Assembly: GCA_905331475.1 (NCBI GenBank)
Contig: CAJNYU010001285.1
Span: forward strand, 30,387 to 94,386
Origin: Rotaria socialis
Taxonomy: Eukaryota > Rotifera > Eurotatoria > Philodinida > Philodinidae
DNA length: 64,000 nt
Direction of reading: 5' to 3'
The notes under the pieces are model-generated. The model searched no databases. It saw only the letters and a list, made by a program, of their open reading frames with translations, and was not told the DNA's origin. Shown piece after piece: positions 49,646 through 61,340 of this stretch (positions within the stretch are counted from its first letter, which is position 1; each line of letters starts with the position of its first letter). The translations under genes were made by a program, and so were the position numbers.

Positions 49646-50945
49646 TTTAAATCTATGAAATAATAAATGAAATAAGTTTTCCTAATACCACCTCAGATTC
49701 TTAATCTTAATCGAAGTTTTTCGCAAAAAAAGCAAAAGAAAACATATCGACATGTTTGGGTTATTTGGCTATACTAGCGCTAGTTCGTTCTGATTGGATG
49801 TAGTGCTAATTATTGATTATAATAAATATAGAGAAAAGAATTTAACTTATAAAGAAAAAAAAAACATTATCTTTGAATTTGAAAAATTTATTTTTCATAA
49901 TAAAAAAACTTTGATTCAATTATCATTTGTCAATTCAATGAACCATTCAGAAAAATATCACTTAAAGTACATCATTTCGAATGGCAGGCGTAGCAAGCAG
50001 AAATGATCATAATTCATCTGAATATTTAATGATTCAGTCAAATACATATTTCAAAGATATTTTTACTTCAAAACTCTTGGCTTTGAATTGTTTGATAATC
50101 ATGATTTAAATGAGACGCACATAGCAGTTGAAACTGTGAAATAGTTCAATCTCGTTCATGTGTCGCAGTCAATAGACTTATAAATATTGGATCATCTCTC
50201 ATTGTATTCTCTTTAAAAGATTTTATTTATTGCAACGTTCTTAATAGAAATCTAGAATAGGATGTAGACATACACTCTACTTTTCCGTGTAGCGTGTAAC
50301 TGTACACTTTACTTCGGAGATCGAAATGTACAAAATGTACAAGAAATTAAAATGTTGATTTCTAGAGATAAAAAACTTCTATTAAAAAGTTACCTTCATT
50401 TTATTCCTCACGTTAATGAGCGCACGAAAATTTTAAATTTAAACTAAAGCAAATTTACTTTAAGATAGATTCTTCTCTGCTGTTTTTCTTTTTTTTTATC
50501 GTTTTCCAAAAATGATTTCATTATCACGATGTTCATATCGGACTGTGCAGGGTGTGGGTGTGCGTAAAGAAGAGACCCACACCCACCCTGTGTACATTTG
50601 TGTTTGGTATTAGAAAAACTATTTCTGATTCTGATGAAAGGAGTTATTAGCTTTTGTTTTCTTTAGTCAATTTATACCCACAGTTAAGTGATAGTAAAAG
50701 ATGTCGGTTTTTGTTGCAGCAGGCAAGCCACAGTATGACTCACGGAGCACATCAAAAATACCTACTATTTAACTTTACAGAATAAAAACCAAAAAAGCTC
50801 GGTAAAGTTTATGCGAATAAAATAGAAAAATATATTTATGTATTGATAAATGTGTTTAGATTAATTCAAAGAGACGTCGCCATAGAAAGATGATATTCAT
50901 TTTTGTGTAGTCGATGAGATATTGATAAAGTTATTTCAGATAAAC
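49646..50945. other. Divergent intergenic region between NDUFB10 and SLC25A26
   Basis: No gene is supported; a 70-codon Lys/Asn-rich frame near 49.8-50.0 kb has no family look. It contains the first telomere-like hairpin (about 50548-50593). Confidence 0.5.
50548..50593. repeat. Telomere-like hairpin 1
   Basis: The left arm CAGGGTGTGGGTGTG pairs imperfectly with the right arm ACCCACACCCACCCTG across a loop of about 12-15 nt. The arms contain TGTGGG and its complement. Confidence 0.7.
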
Positions 50946-52183
50946 ATGAAAGAAATTGATTTTATTCAAACAATCAAACATTCGCTAGTAGTATGTTTTT
51001 TTTTACTTTAAATAAAATAACAAAAATCTTTCTATAAAAAAAAAAGTTTAGGCTGGTTCAATAGCTGGATGTGCAGTTGATTTATCATTGTATCCAATAG
51101 ATACAATCAAAACTCGTCTTCAAGAAAAAAAAAACCTTAATAGACGATTATTATTTTCATCATTATATTCTGGTGTTGGTTCTGTATTAATTGGTAGTGG
51201 TCCAGCGTCTGCATTATTTTTTCTTGGATACAATTTAACTAAACAAACAGTTCATTTATCATCACAATGGCAAACTCATATGATTGCTGCAATTCTTGGA
51301 GAAATTGTATGAAAAATAGACAAATCTTTCGAATAAAAAAGTCATTTCTTTTAAAAACTAATATTTAGTGTGCATGTCTTGTACGTGTTCCTGTTGAAGT
51401 TGTTAAACAACGAGCACAAGTTAATCGAAATTCACGTTTATTAACGATTGCACAATCGTGTCTCCGCGATGAAGTTGGCATCAGATTTTTTATTTTTCAT
51501 TCAAAACTTCTTTTTTTCTTCAAAGGGTTTATTCGGTCTTTATCGAGGATATTTTGCAACCTTATCAAGAGAAATTCCTTTTTCAATAATTCAATTTCCA
51601 CTCTGGGAATTCTTTAAAGTTTGTTTTCGAATTTCATTTTTTTACTGAATATTTATTTCAAAGAAAAAACAAAAAGGAATCTTGGAGAAAGCAACAGAAT
51701 CAAGATTTATCTCCATGGCAAGGAGCTTTGTGTGGATCTCTTGCTGGTGGAATAGCAGCATCAATTACAACTCCATTTGGTAAAATTTTAATTTTATTCT
51801 GTTCTTTAAAAATATTGAAATAATTTGTTATTTTATTTAGATGTTGCTAAAACACGAATAATGCTTGCTCATGTAAATATTTGAAATAAGCTGTTTTTTC
51901 TTCACTTAAATCAAATTTCTTTTCGCAGCATTCTCATACCGATGCAGCTTCTCATTCGTTGAAAATTATGAAAAACATTTTCCAACAAGAAGGTTTTTCA
52001 GCGTAAGTTTTTCTCGAAAAAAAAAAATTTCAATTAGCATACAATGTATTCTTTTTATTTTAAATAAGTTTGTACAGTGGCGTTCTTCCTCGTACCATGT
52101 GGATATCAATCGGTGGTTTTGTCTATTTTGGTGCTTTTGAACTGGCCACATCGTTATTTTTTTCTCAAAATAGTCAGATTTAA
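50946..52183 (+). CDS. SLC25A26: Mitochondrial S-adenosylmethionine carrier (SLC25A26)
   Basis: Eight exons (50946-50990, 51052-51306, 51369-51473, 51526-51618, 51677-51779, 51841-51872, 51929-52002, 52069-52183) give 273 residues (human 274). The three carrier signatures are YPIDTIKTRLQ, VPVEVVKQRAQV and TPFDVAKTRIM. The stretches LVRVPVEVVKQRAQV, GLYRGYFATLSREIPFSIIQFPLWE and GVLPRTMWISIGGFVYFGAFE are characteristic of this branch. The carrier imports S-adenosylmethionine into mitochondria in exchange for S-adenosylhomocysteine. All introns are about 52-66 nt. An AG acceptor (50938-50939) lies 6 nt before the ATG. AATAAA is at 52218-52223. Confidence 0.95.
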
Positions 52184-52946
52184 CTTCTTTTTTAATTTGT
52201 TTTTGTTTAAAAATTTCAATAAAAAATGAAGTTTTTGTTTTCAGATTTGGCTTTTTATTCAATCAAAATTTTCTAGAAATTTAACTCCACTACTAAATCT
52301 TTTACATTACATATTCGTATTTATTTACAAGCATCTTTCGAGTCAACTAAGAAGCACAAGTTTTCATCTCATGAAAATTCATTTCATCAGAAACGAAACT
52401 AATATCAATTTCAGATCTTTTTCTATCTAAAATCTGACTTGCTTTTCTTTCATGATACAGTCACGTATCAATAGGTCTCCGCTGTAAAATTTTCGTTTAA
52501 TCAAATATTTATATCTCGTATCATTATAATATTCAATAGATAGTTTTCAATAGCCTCTGAATAGTGGCATCTTCAAGAGATTATGTGTGACTAAAATGTC
52601 TATAACATTTAAAGTATTATGTATAAGTATTTGATTAAATTTGATGAAAATAGTTAGAAGAATATAAAATATCTAGCAATTATTACCGACAAAGAAGAAT
52701 GTTTGTTAAATAAATTTCGTACTGAAACAGTTCGAATTTTGTGTCTCCAATAGAGAACTTAATTTTTTTAGTATTATTTCTACAACAGTCCCTTAAAAAT
52801 GTCTTTTACGTTTTACAACAAGTATTTAAAACGACAAAATTTCGATCATAGACTTCAAGATACACATTTTACATTTTTATTGAGAAACGTATTATCATTT
52901 TTGTTATTTTATTTAAAGGTTGTAATTATAACCTGTTTGATTCTAT

Positions 52947-53116
52947 CAAATCGATTTCCGGGACGGATTTTTCCGGTGATTTCCGGCGGGAACCAACAGG
53001 AACTTGGCGGAATTTACAGGAAAAATCGGTAGATTTCCCGATCCGGAATACTGCTTCCGTGAAATCGCGGGAATGCGCGGGAACCGGCCGTTTCCCGGGC
53101 CGGTTGCTGCGACCTG
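52947..53116. mobile_element. GC-rich foldback patch built on CCGGGAA/TTCCGG words, possible hAT-like remnant
   Basis: Repeated TTCCGG and CGGGAA words sit in an otherwise AT-rich background. The right end, read inverted, begins CAGGTCGCAGC, and the left end begins CAAATCGATTTC, a weak inverted match. Flanks GATTCTAT and GGTTATTT match at 5 of 8, so no target duplication can be claimed. The extent is approximate. Confidence 0.4.
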
Positions 53117-53350
53117 GGTTATTTTGTGTATGATTATAGCATGAAACTATCCAAAACATGGTATTATAGACGATATCGTTGGTTTTTACGCCAAGACTGC
53201 TATTATATCATAGATGCCAATCGATAGAGCTTGAACAGCTGGATCTGACATAAGTGGTTTTAAACTCAACTCAGGTTTATAAATGAATTGAGGCTAGAAA
53301 ATCTTGAATGTCGTGCTAACTTTGCCTACGTTAATGTAAAAGTATTAAAT

Positions 53351-53466
53351 GGGTGTGGGTCTCGGTCTCGATCTCGATCTGGGTGTGGGTGTGGATATAG
53401 CCGTTTTCAAAACAAGGAAAAGTTACCATCAGCCACAGTCAAACTCATTCCCACACCCACACCCTA
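53351..53466. repeat. Telomere-like hairpin 2
   Basis: GGGTGTGGGTGTGG (53381-53394) faces CCCACACCCACACCCTAG (53449-53466). A further GGGTGTGGGT lies at 53351. The arms pair over 14 nt across a loop of about 55 nt. Confidence 0.75.
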
Positions 53467-53872
53467 GAAAGTTGATAATGGTGCTGATAAGCCTAAATTT
53501 CGCGCTATTAACGTATTAAAAGGAACCTCTTGGGTATACATGGTTACGTTGCGACCGATCACATGTATTTTGAGAACAAAAGTCCTATAAGAATTCATTT
53601 GAGGATACTATGTTCTTTGGTCAAAATGTAGCTTATGGAGTTCTGTGGGTGTTCGCAAGAAAAAGTTTAAGGTGTTTGCGTAGACTATAGCTGAGATTCT
53701 GGGTGTTCGTGTTGAGAGGGGTCATTTTTTAGTCTTTGTTGACAGTTTTTTTTTCATTGTTGCTCCTAGAAAATGGGTGTTCGTAAAGATGACTTATATG
53801 CGATCTCACAAACTTGGCTGTTCGTGGTGTTTGCGTAAATTAGTAATACCCCCATGTTGCGAATACCGGATC

Positions 53873-54187
53873 AATTTTTGCGGTAAACCGCGGTATTTAT
53901 CCGTTCTGCGGTAGTGGGAGCCGGTAACCGGACCGGTAAAACCGCGGTAAACCGGCGTTTTTTTGCGCATGTTCATCACATGTAAAAGTAAAAAAAAAGG
54001 ATCTTTAAAATAGTTTAATTGATGATTTGGAAGACTTTTTCTGTCAAAAATTATAGATGATCCGGTTAACCGCTTTTTTTTAGCGGTAACCGCGGTATTT
54101 ATCCGTTCTGCGATAATGAGAGCCGGTAACCGGACCGGTAAAACCGCGATTAACCGCCGATTTTCATGCGGTTTTTATTACATGGGC
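53873..54187. repeat. GC-rich element with two 71-bp direct copies of CGGTA/TACCG words
   Basis: 53887-53957 and 54089-54159 are near-identical direct copies, each containing GCGGTATTTATCCGTTCTGCG and GCCGGTAACCGGACCGGTAA. Each copy is itself full of short palindromes such as ACCGCGGT and CCGGTAACCGG. Outer edges may be CCCATGTT and TTACATGGG, a weak inverted pair. No coding capacity. Confidence 0.6.
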
Positions 54188-55141
54188 CCATTCTCACGAG
54201 AGTTGCTTTACTTCCTAGGGCTTTTTTTTTAATTTTAAAAGGCGACGAAATAAGCAGAAGCAGAACAGAAAATGTTATCATCTTGCGAAATGTAAGAAGC
54301 GAGTCATTTGATAAAAACAAGCAAATGATATAGGGAACGAAAATTCTTATCAACAATAACACATTGAAACTTCCAAGTATACTTCAGTTTCTATAACTTC
54401 GGTGTAGTAAGCAAAAGAAATAATTTTCATTGTAAGATCACTATTAATATCTAGAAACTGAGTACGGTCTATTTCCTTTTTTTACTGCTTCATTCTATTG
54501 CAGAAATGAAATTAAGAACCACTTAAACAACGTAACTGCGAATTCAATGGAGTCATCTCTATAGAGCACGATTGGAATTTTTCATTTTCGATATGGACGA
54601 CACTTATGATATGAAAGCTTTCGAGTTTCAGGATGCGAGTGTAGTGTATCGGCATTTGATAGGCGTTGCGTGAGCTCAGTAGAAGAGCCTCACACCAGTT
54701 CGTGCAGAAGGATCAGTAAAATACTCATCCATCTGGTTCATCTGTCTCGTTCAAGATAAAAGCATCATCAGAAACCGGAAAGGTATCTGGGTGTGATTTT
54801 TAGTGAAGAGAAGAACTACATTCTCCTCCTAATCATCCAAAACTTTGGATTACTAACCAATGACTCTCAGTGACACCCAATAGTTTTTAAGAGCAGTGCG
54901 AAACGGGTGTGAGAACAAGAAACTTTACCAGTTTATTATTTCATACAATTTTGGCTGGAAGATTGTTCCCCAAAAAAAGACACTTAGAAGCAACAGTAGA
55001 ATTCTTAGGAAATTACTGTTTCAGTGCCCCTTCAAAAATATTCAGGGAATTGATCTAAGTCTTTAGATGACAGAGCAAATTATCGGGTCTGAAACAGATA
55101 TCAGATAGGGAAACCAATGAAAAGGGAAATGGTGGTTTCGA

Positions 55142-55203
55142 TTGAGGGTGTGGGTGTGGGTGTGTTTATTTCACTCTTCTGCTTGCCACACCCACATCCT
55201 CAA
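55142..55203. repeat. Telomere-like hairpin 3
   Basis: TTGAGGGTGTGGGTGTGG pairs with the inverted copy CCACACCCACATCCTCAA (one mismatch over 18 nt) with about 25 nt between. It lies about 110 bp upstream of the intronless gene at 55311. Confidence 0.8.
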
Positions 55204-55310
55204 AACGTCACTTCAAAATATTCATATTCGCGCAGAAGATAAATATGTAAGCGAATGAAAGACTTTTCGAAGACATATTACGTCCTACACGGTTAGTCTA
55301 TATTAATGTG

Positions 55311-57524
55311 ATGGCGCTACCGTATTTCTGTATTTTAGATTGTAACGGGGGGAAAGTTGCACCTACAATTTTGTCTGTGACTAGACATTTCATGGCACAA
55401 GAAACTCATAATAGAAAAAGTCAAACAGTAAAGTTTCGGGATCACATTGTTGATATACAAACCGTTAAAATTAATGACATCGAGTGCCTGCGTCTAAGAG
55501 ATGTTCAACTACGGTTTGATACGGTCAGGGCCTTTCAGATTGACAATGTACAGCAAGCATTCCTTCACGACGAACATGGTAATGATCTCGAGCCGTTGCG
55601 TATTGTTGCATGCATTGGGCAAATTGTTGAAGCAGTAGAATCTATGAAAGATTTCAGTAATGACACTCATGGTCAACTGGTTCGAATTGAAGGTAAAATT
55701 GATCGTATCGACATCAATGTACAGGAGATAATGCGCCAGATTGCTAATGTGATGAGGCAAATGTATGAACTGCATGAGTATACTACACCTCGCTATTTTT
55801 TCATCTTGCCCGCAAAGCATAGCGACATGATGCTGATCGACGCCGTACAAAACTGGTTTCACACTCACTATAAACTCTATTTTCTATGTGAATGTTCACA
55901 TGATCCAAAAGAAATGCATGTCGCTCCACATGAAGGTTATTCAATTAAAAGGGCGAGAGATTTCGTCGTAAAATATGCACCATATTTAAGAACAACTATA
56001 CAAATTGCTCAAGTTCTACTTTCTGTCGGAGGTCTTGTTATTCCACAACTAGAAAATGTATCAAAAGTTATCGATGATGTAATACCGTCGCAATTCAAAA
56101 ACCCTAAGTGCTACGAAGATATGAAACAACAATTACAAATGGTAGATGATTTACTCAATAAAGTCGACAACCAACGAAATCGTGCAGGTGCTTCCATAAT
56201 TAGCAAACAGAAGTTAAAAGGAACACCATTGCAAGGCACAGAACTACGAGAAATTCAAACATATCTAGAACTTGTAGATGATAAACGTAGCTTAGGAAAT
56301 CTATACCGAATAGTCACTGATGACGGTTATATTCGTTGGGTCTGTCACAAACACTATGATGAGGCTAGTTACAACAATGAAATGAGCAAATACATCAATG
56401 AATTTAAAGCCATGGGAGGTAAATTCGATGAGACGACTAACGAAGCACTTATAAATCAAGTGAATATTACTAAAGAAAATGTTGAAATGATGTGCAAGGC
56501 TCTTGAGAAGGGTTTTAATATTGAGAAGCTAATATGTCGAGAATGTTCAATCGGCGAAAATGATCTAAAAAAACTGCTTGACATCATCATTAATCGTTCT
56601 TCAATTCGTTGTCTAAATATGGGTTCGGTTCGTGTACGAAACGTTTTTGGAATCACAAAGTATACTTGTCAAGAAATGGTCGCAGAGTTCAATAATCAAA
56701 CAATGAAAGTTCGTTTCTGCAACAGTAATCAAGATGCAAATGTGCAGATACTCGGTCGACTTTTGCTACAAAACAAAATATATCGAAGCTTAGATTTCTC
56801 TGCAAGTGACTTTATTTGTCGAGAATCGGATCTTCAGCGACATCTTCAATCTAATTCAATTCTAACCGAACTGTTTGTGGAGAAAACCAACAGTATCAAT
56901 ATTCTGAATAGTATCTTTAATTGGAAGATAAATGCACTTCAGCGACTGAAACTGACTCACTCACTGTACGACTCCTCAACATTGTCTCATTTCTGTGAAA
57001 TGTTGAAGAAAAACAAAACGCTTGTCGAAATCGACCTGATGGATCGTAATGGGTTTAAAGACGAAATTTTCATCAATAATCTATTGAGTATATTGAAAGA
57101 GCATAACTCAATTAAATATTTGAATCTGCACATTGTAGATGTGCAACCATCGAATCAAAAGGAAGCTTGCCTAATTGAATCATTGCAACACGATGAATTT
57201 ATTTCACGTCTTTGTATATCGTCATCAACTATCTCGTCTAAACTCACAAAAGCACTTCTTCATGCTGGAGAAAAACGTGATACATTCACATATTTAGAGC
57301 TTTACAATTGTCAAGTGAGGCACGATGAACAAGCAAAACTACAATCGTTGTATGAAAATGGACGTTTGCACCAATTGGGCTTTTATGAGCAACCGCGTTG
57401 GCTTATGATGCTTGAGAAAACAAACGAGTCGTTAAACAGAGGTAAGAAAAACAAAAAGTCGACTTCCACCATTAATAATGTGAATGGCGTAGAGGATGAG
57501 CAGCACATTCATATGCAGTATTGA
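55311..57524 (+). CDS. Intronless protein with a fungal-type N-terminal region and C-terminal leucine-rich repeats
   Basis: One frame of 737 residues starts at ATG 55311; the codon before it is GTG. An N-terminal part (VKINDIECLRLRDVQLRF..VQQAFLHDEHGNDLEPLRI) is followed by a predicted helical linker. Next comes a block near residues 161-240 with RYFFILP, KLYFLCEC and HVAPHEGYSIKRARDFVVKYAPYL. That block strongly recalls a lineage-expanded family in Mucoromycota fungi (YFLCECGEHTK..HLAKHEGY..P.EFF.KYGPY, from memory). The C-terminal half from about 420 has irregular leucine-rich repeats of ribonuclease-inhibitor type. Function is unknown to me. The gene stands alone in repeat-rich DNA with a telomere-like hairpin upstream. 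Lack of introns and the fungal resemblance fit horizontal acquisition, but a shared bdelloid family is equally possible. Confidence 0.7.
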   Translation: MALPYFCILDCNGGKVAPTILSVTRHFMAQETHNRKSQTVKFRDHIVDIQTVKINDIECLRLRDVQLRFDTVRAFQIDNVQQAFLHDEHGNDLEPLRIVACIGQIVEAVESMKDFSNDTHGQLVRIEGKIDRIDINVQEIMRQIANVMRQMYELHEYTTPRYFFILPAKHSDMMLIDAVQNWFHTHYKLYFLCECSHDPKEMHVAPHEGYSIKRARDFVVKYAPYLRTTIQIAQVLLSVGGLVIPQLENVSKVIDDVIPSQFKNPKCYEDMKQQLQMVDDLLNKVDNQRNRAGASIISKQKLKGTPLQGTELREIQTYLELVDDKRSLGNLYRIVTDDGYIRWVCHKHYDEASYNNEMSKYINEFKAMGGKFDETTNEALINQVNITKENVEMMCKALEKGFNIEKLICRECSIGENDLKKLLDIIINRSSIRCLNMGSVRVRNVFGITKYTCQEMVAEFNNQTMKVRFCNSNQDANVQILGRLLLQNKIYRSLDFSASDFICRESDLQRHLQSNSILTELFVEKTNSINILNSIFNWKINALQRLKLTHSLYDSSTLSHFCEMLKKNKTLVEIDLMDRNGFKDEIFINNLLSILKEHNSIKYLNLHIVDVQPSNQKEACLIESLQHDEFISRLCISSSTISSKLTKALLHAGEKRDTFTYLELYNCQVRHDEQAKLQSLYENGRLHQLGFYEQPRWLMMLEKTNESLNRGKKNKKSTSTINNVNGVEDEQHIHMQY

Positions 57525-58454
57525 TCTTATAATTTCGTAAATATTCATTTGAAGTTTCAAGAGACAGTGGAAAAGGATTCGGGCATTTTTCAAAGCCAAT
57601 ATCATTTTTAAAATAGTGGGCTTAATTATTTTGATTGAAGACGAAGACTCCAGTGTTTCTCGTTTCTCCGTTGCATCTATCAATATGTGAAGTTCTCAAG
57701 AATAATTTGATTAGAACTGTTTTCCGAAAAAAAAAACAATTCTCTTATATTCGCCAACAACTTTTTAAAAGTGTAAAGATTGATGTCTTGAAATGGATTT
57801 TCATGTTGAATGAAGAAATATTTCAAGCCATGGAGAAGAAAACGTCTGAAAAAGTCTACAGTTGTAATTTTCTGCCAAGTCTATTTTTAGTAGCTCTGGC
57901 AATCGATGCCGTTTCTTTCATGCGTTTTTTATTTCCGAAATTAGACTTAGTTGAGGATGTCTCAACAGTTCTAATTAGATGAATCAATGAATTTTCTAGT
58001 AATCTCAAAGTAGCTATTCTATCGTTGTCACCTACTCATCTCGACCACTTAATATCAGAAAGTAAGTGTGCAGAATCGTTTTCCCGTCAATCCTTTAGTT
58101 ATTGATTCATAAAATACCAGCTCTTTTTTAATCATCTTTAGTCAAACGAAAAGATAAATGCTAGAGTTGTATTCAGAGGAGAAAACTAACTCCTCAAGAT
58201 ATTTTTATTATTTTCCTCGCAGTTTTTATGAGCTTAGAATATTAATTTAGCTGAACGTTATAATTTCAGTAACGTTAACCATAATATGCCAGTTTATGTA
58301 GAAAATACTTTAATACATCATTAAGCTTTTAATATACAGCTCTAAAAACGTGTGGGTGTGTGGATGGGTGAGCGGTTTCCTCTTGTCCCTTCCATGTCTC
58401 CCTTTCTCTGTAAAATAGATGTGACCCCTCCATACTACTATACCGCTATATAAG

Positions 58455-58490
58455 TATACCACTATACTATTATAACACTATAGTGGTATA
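58455..58490. repeat. TATACCACTATA hairpin
   Basis: TATACCACTATA at 58455-58466 faces its perfect inverted copy TATAGTGGTATA at 58479-58490, with a 12-nt loop. Related degenerate words flank it on both sides. Confidence 0.7.
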
Positions 58491-60207
58491 GCAGTATAAG
58501 CATTTTGAATTTGCCATAAATTCAAATTCTTCGCCAACTCACTTTTTCCTTTAGTTGAAAAACCAATGGATAAGGCTGTTACAATAAAATAGATCTTTTG
58601 AATCTTGCAAAATCTGTTTGTTTTGACGTGAAGTACGCATTAATACTTCAGTGACGTTTTAGTCTTTAGTTTTATGGTATTCATAAAATCAGAGAAAAAT
58701 ATAGAAACTGACTGTTCGAGTTTTATTAAAATGCTACTTCGAACAGCGACTTTTCCCTTCAAAATATTAAAGATAACACATAAATTTACTTTCTGAGCAT
58801 CAACAATCAATGACGTTTTTGAAAGAACATACGACATGATCGTTGGAATACCTTTAGTTAAACAAAACTTTTGATTAGATCTCTTTTAAATTGCCGTTGT
58901 AAAATAGCAGATGAAGATATTGCAGCAAGACGTTTTTACCGGCACGGTTAAGTAAATTAGTTTGCCCGTCAATAAAAAAATGATACCTTAATAATAACAT
59001 CAAGAACAAGTCAATCAAATCGACTGATACACGCGTTCAAAATGATCAATAAATATTTCAAAAACAAAATTTTATTTATACACAATACTTCATCTATCAG
59101 TTTCAATGCTTCGACTTTTTGCTTGAAGTATTATTATTATTTACTGCCACTGATAATAATGCTTTTGTTATAAGACGAAGAACATAGAGGAAAGTAAATT
59201 TGATAGTGAACGTTATTGATTGAAGAATTGTACCGTACACTCTTAGTTCTTATCGAAGCTAAAACAAGTGTTCTTTCTAGCAGTGCTAGATGTTTTTCAG
59301 TTAGTGTTGTCAGAAGAAGAAATAGTTTACTAAAAAATTTTCTGATCTATCATAATTTTCCTCAGGAAAATAAGCAAGAAAAGAAATTATTTGAATTACA
59401 TTTTTATTTGTAAATGCTTCATTAATCATACCATGTCTGCTTCGAAAAAAATAAGTATTAAATATTTTGTATACATGCAAAATATTATCAACAAAACTAA
59501 ATATAAAAGAAAATAAATCATTTTACTTCTTAATCAGAATAACTTCAGAATATATCGAATTTATTTCCGTTCTAATTTTCTATCTTGACATTGATGCTAC
59601 AATTTTAATATATAACACCTATAAATCTCACAACCGATATTAATTCTGGAATTAAGTCACAATTGAATTCTAATACACTGAAAAAACTGAGGTAAATACT
59701 ACTCTTACTCCACTAAATGAAGATAAATAAAAATTTAGAAATAAACTACATTTTGTCTTATTTTGTGATGAAAATAATATATATCACAATCAGAACCATC
59801 CGTGATAAAACTACTGTTAATGCATATAGGATATAATACGAATTTCAACATCTTTATACTTATACTCTTAATTTCCTAGCCAATCCGAAAATGTTCTAAT
59901 CGTTTCATCGATAAGTAAAAAGAAAATCAATTGTAGTAAAAGTATTGCGATATTTATATTTGATTTTTAATAATTTTGATTGAAGATGAAGAATTAATCG
60001 ACAATAATCTGAAATTATAGAACCGATTACTTGATTTCTGTGTCAAAATATTTAATGAAAACATTAAGTGAGAAATTCTTTTTAAGATAAATTACATTTC
60101 GAACTGTTTCGTTGAATTCTTGGGTTAATTGATTAACTATAATTATCTATTAAAATAAATTCAATATAGAAACAAAAACATTACCTTCTCAAACGATTTT
60201 ATTGTAT

Positions 60208-60273
60208 GTAGAGTGTGGGTGTGGGTGTAGGTGTGTGTAAATTCCTTTGGTGCACCCACACCCACACCCTAGG
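60208..60273. repeat. Telomere-like hairpin 4
   Basis: The left arm GTAGAGTGTGGGTGTGGGTG holds two exact TGTGGG units. It faces CACCCACACCCACACCCTAG on the right across a loop of about 25 nt. Arms pair over about 20 nt with few mismatches. Confidence 0.85.
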
Positions 60274-61340
60274 TATGTTTGACAAATAGATCAATTATGA
60301 TATTTAGTGTTAATCGGTGTAATAATAGAAATCTAATATATCCAAATGATTGATAGTTGATCAACTTGAGGAGATTCGTCGTATTTTAAAGACCTGCAAA
60401 AATATGAATTGTACAAGAGAGTAAAAACGATTGAATATTACCATTTGATGTTGTTGAACTGATTGATGAAGAAATAGAGATCGCGAGTACTTGCTAATGT
60501 GTGTTATTAAAATCATACAGAATTCAAATAAACGCTATTACCAATAGATTATAATAATAAAAACATTCGATAAAATCTGTAAGAACAGTTCGATCTCATT
60601 TTGGTGTTAAATGAATCAATGGGAATAATGTAATAGATTAACGCATCTTTCTGAAAACAACAAAATTTATATAAATCGATAGTGGAACCGTCGTTTTTAA
60701 TATTCCTTTCATTTCTAATTGATTCGATAAATTTTGAGATCCAATTGTAGTAAACTCATGTCTACACAGAGACAGAGTGAGAGATAAAGTGTTGGTGAGG
60801 GGGAGAGTCTTTCCCTTCTCTCTCTTTTTTTTCTTGAAGTATTTATGAAAAAGAAACTTATCTAAGAGTATACTCAAGAGAGATTAGCTCTTTTCAGAGT
60901 ACTTTTCATGTCTTCTTTTCTAATAATATTATCATTTCAGCAGAGAGAGAGAGAGAGATCTCCTTTGATTCTTATGTTTTCTTTTCTAGTTAATATTTCT
61001 GCTAATATCACAGAATGATTTATATAGAATTTAATAAAACATATTCTAGAATATAGAAGTAAGAAATATTCTATTTAGATTTAAGAGAACCAAAAAAACA
61101 ATTCTAATAGCAAATATTTTCTTCATAGAAAAAGAAGCAAAATCTGATATTCAAGTTTAAAGATAAAAATACTACTCGATAATATATCTGTGCCAAGAAG
61201 TACGTCACTCATGAAGTACTGGATTTAATAGGTGGTTATAGAAACCGTCGAACCTCCACTTATTAATCATAGATGAGCCAATAAACATATCGCATTGACG
61301 TAATTAAGTTTACATCCTTGCGTATATGACATTAACACAT

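Larger units (their letters stand above)
52184..55310. other. Gene-free accessory region with GC-rich patches and telomere-like hairpins
   Basis: About 3.1 kb without a supportable gene. It holds two GC-rich patches made of short self-complementary words (52947-53116 and 53873-54187), two telomere-like hairpins and otherwise AT-rich unique DNA. This marks the switch from core genes to accessory sequence. Confidence 0.6.
57525..61340. other. Gene-poor accessory region
   Basis: A frame of about 115 codons (57635-57982, no early ATG) resembles nothing I know and may be a decayed gene fragment. The region also carries a hairpin at 58455-58490, telomere-like blocks at 58351 and 60208, a GA run at about 60943-60957, and long AT-rich stretches. 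No gene is called. Confidence 0.5.

Noticed and set aside
49794-50006. A 70-codon Lys/Asn/Ile-rich frame upstream of NDUFB10
   Set aside because: Its composition simply mirrors AT-rich DNA, and no family or splice context supports it.
57635-57982. A frame of about 115 codons downstream of the LRR gene
   Set aside because: The frame opens at TTG with no early ATG, has no recognised domain and lies in repeat-rich DNA. At most it is a gene fragment.
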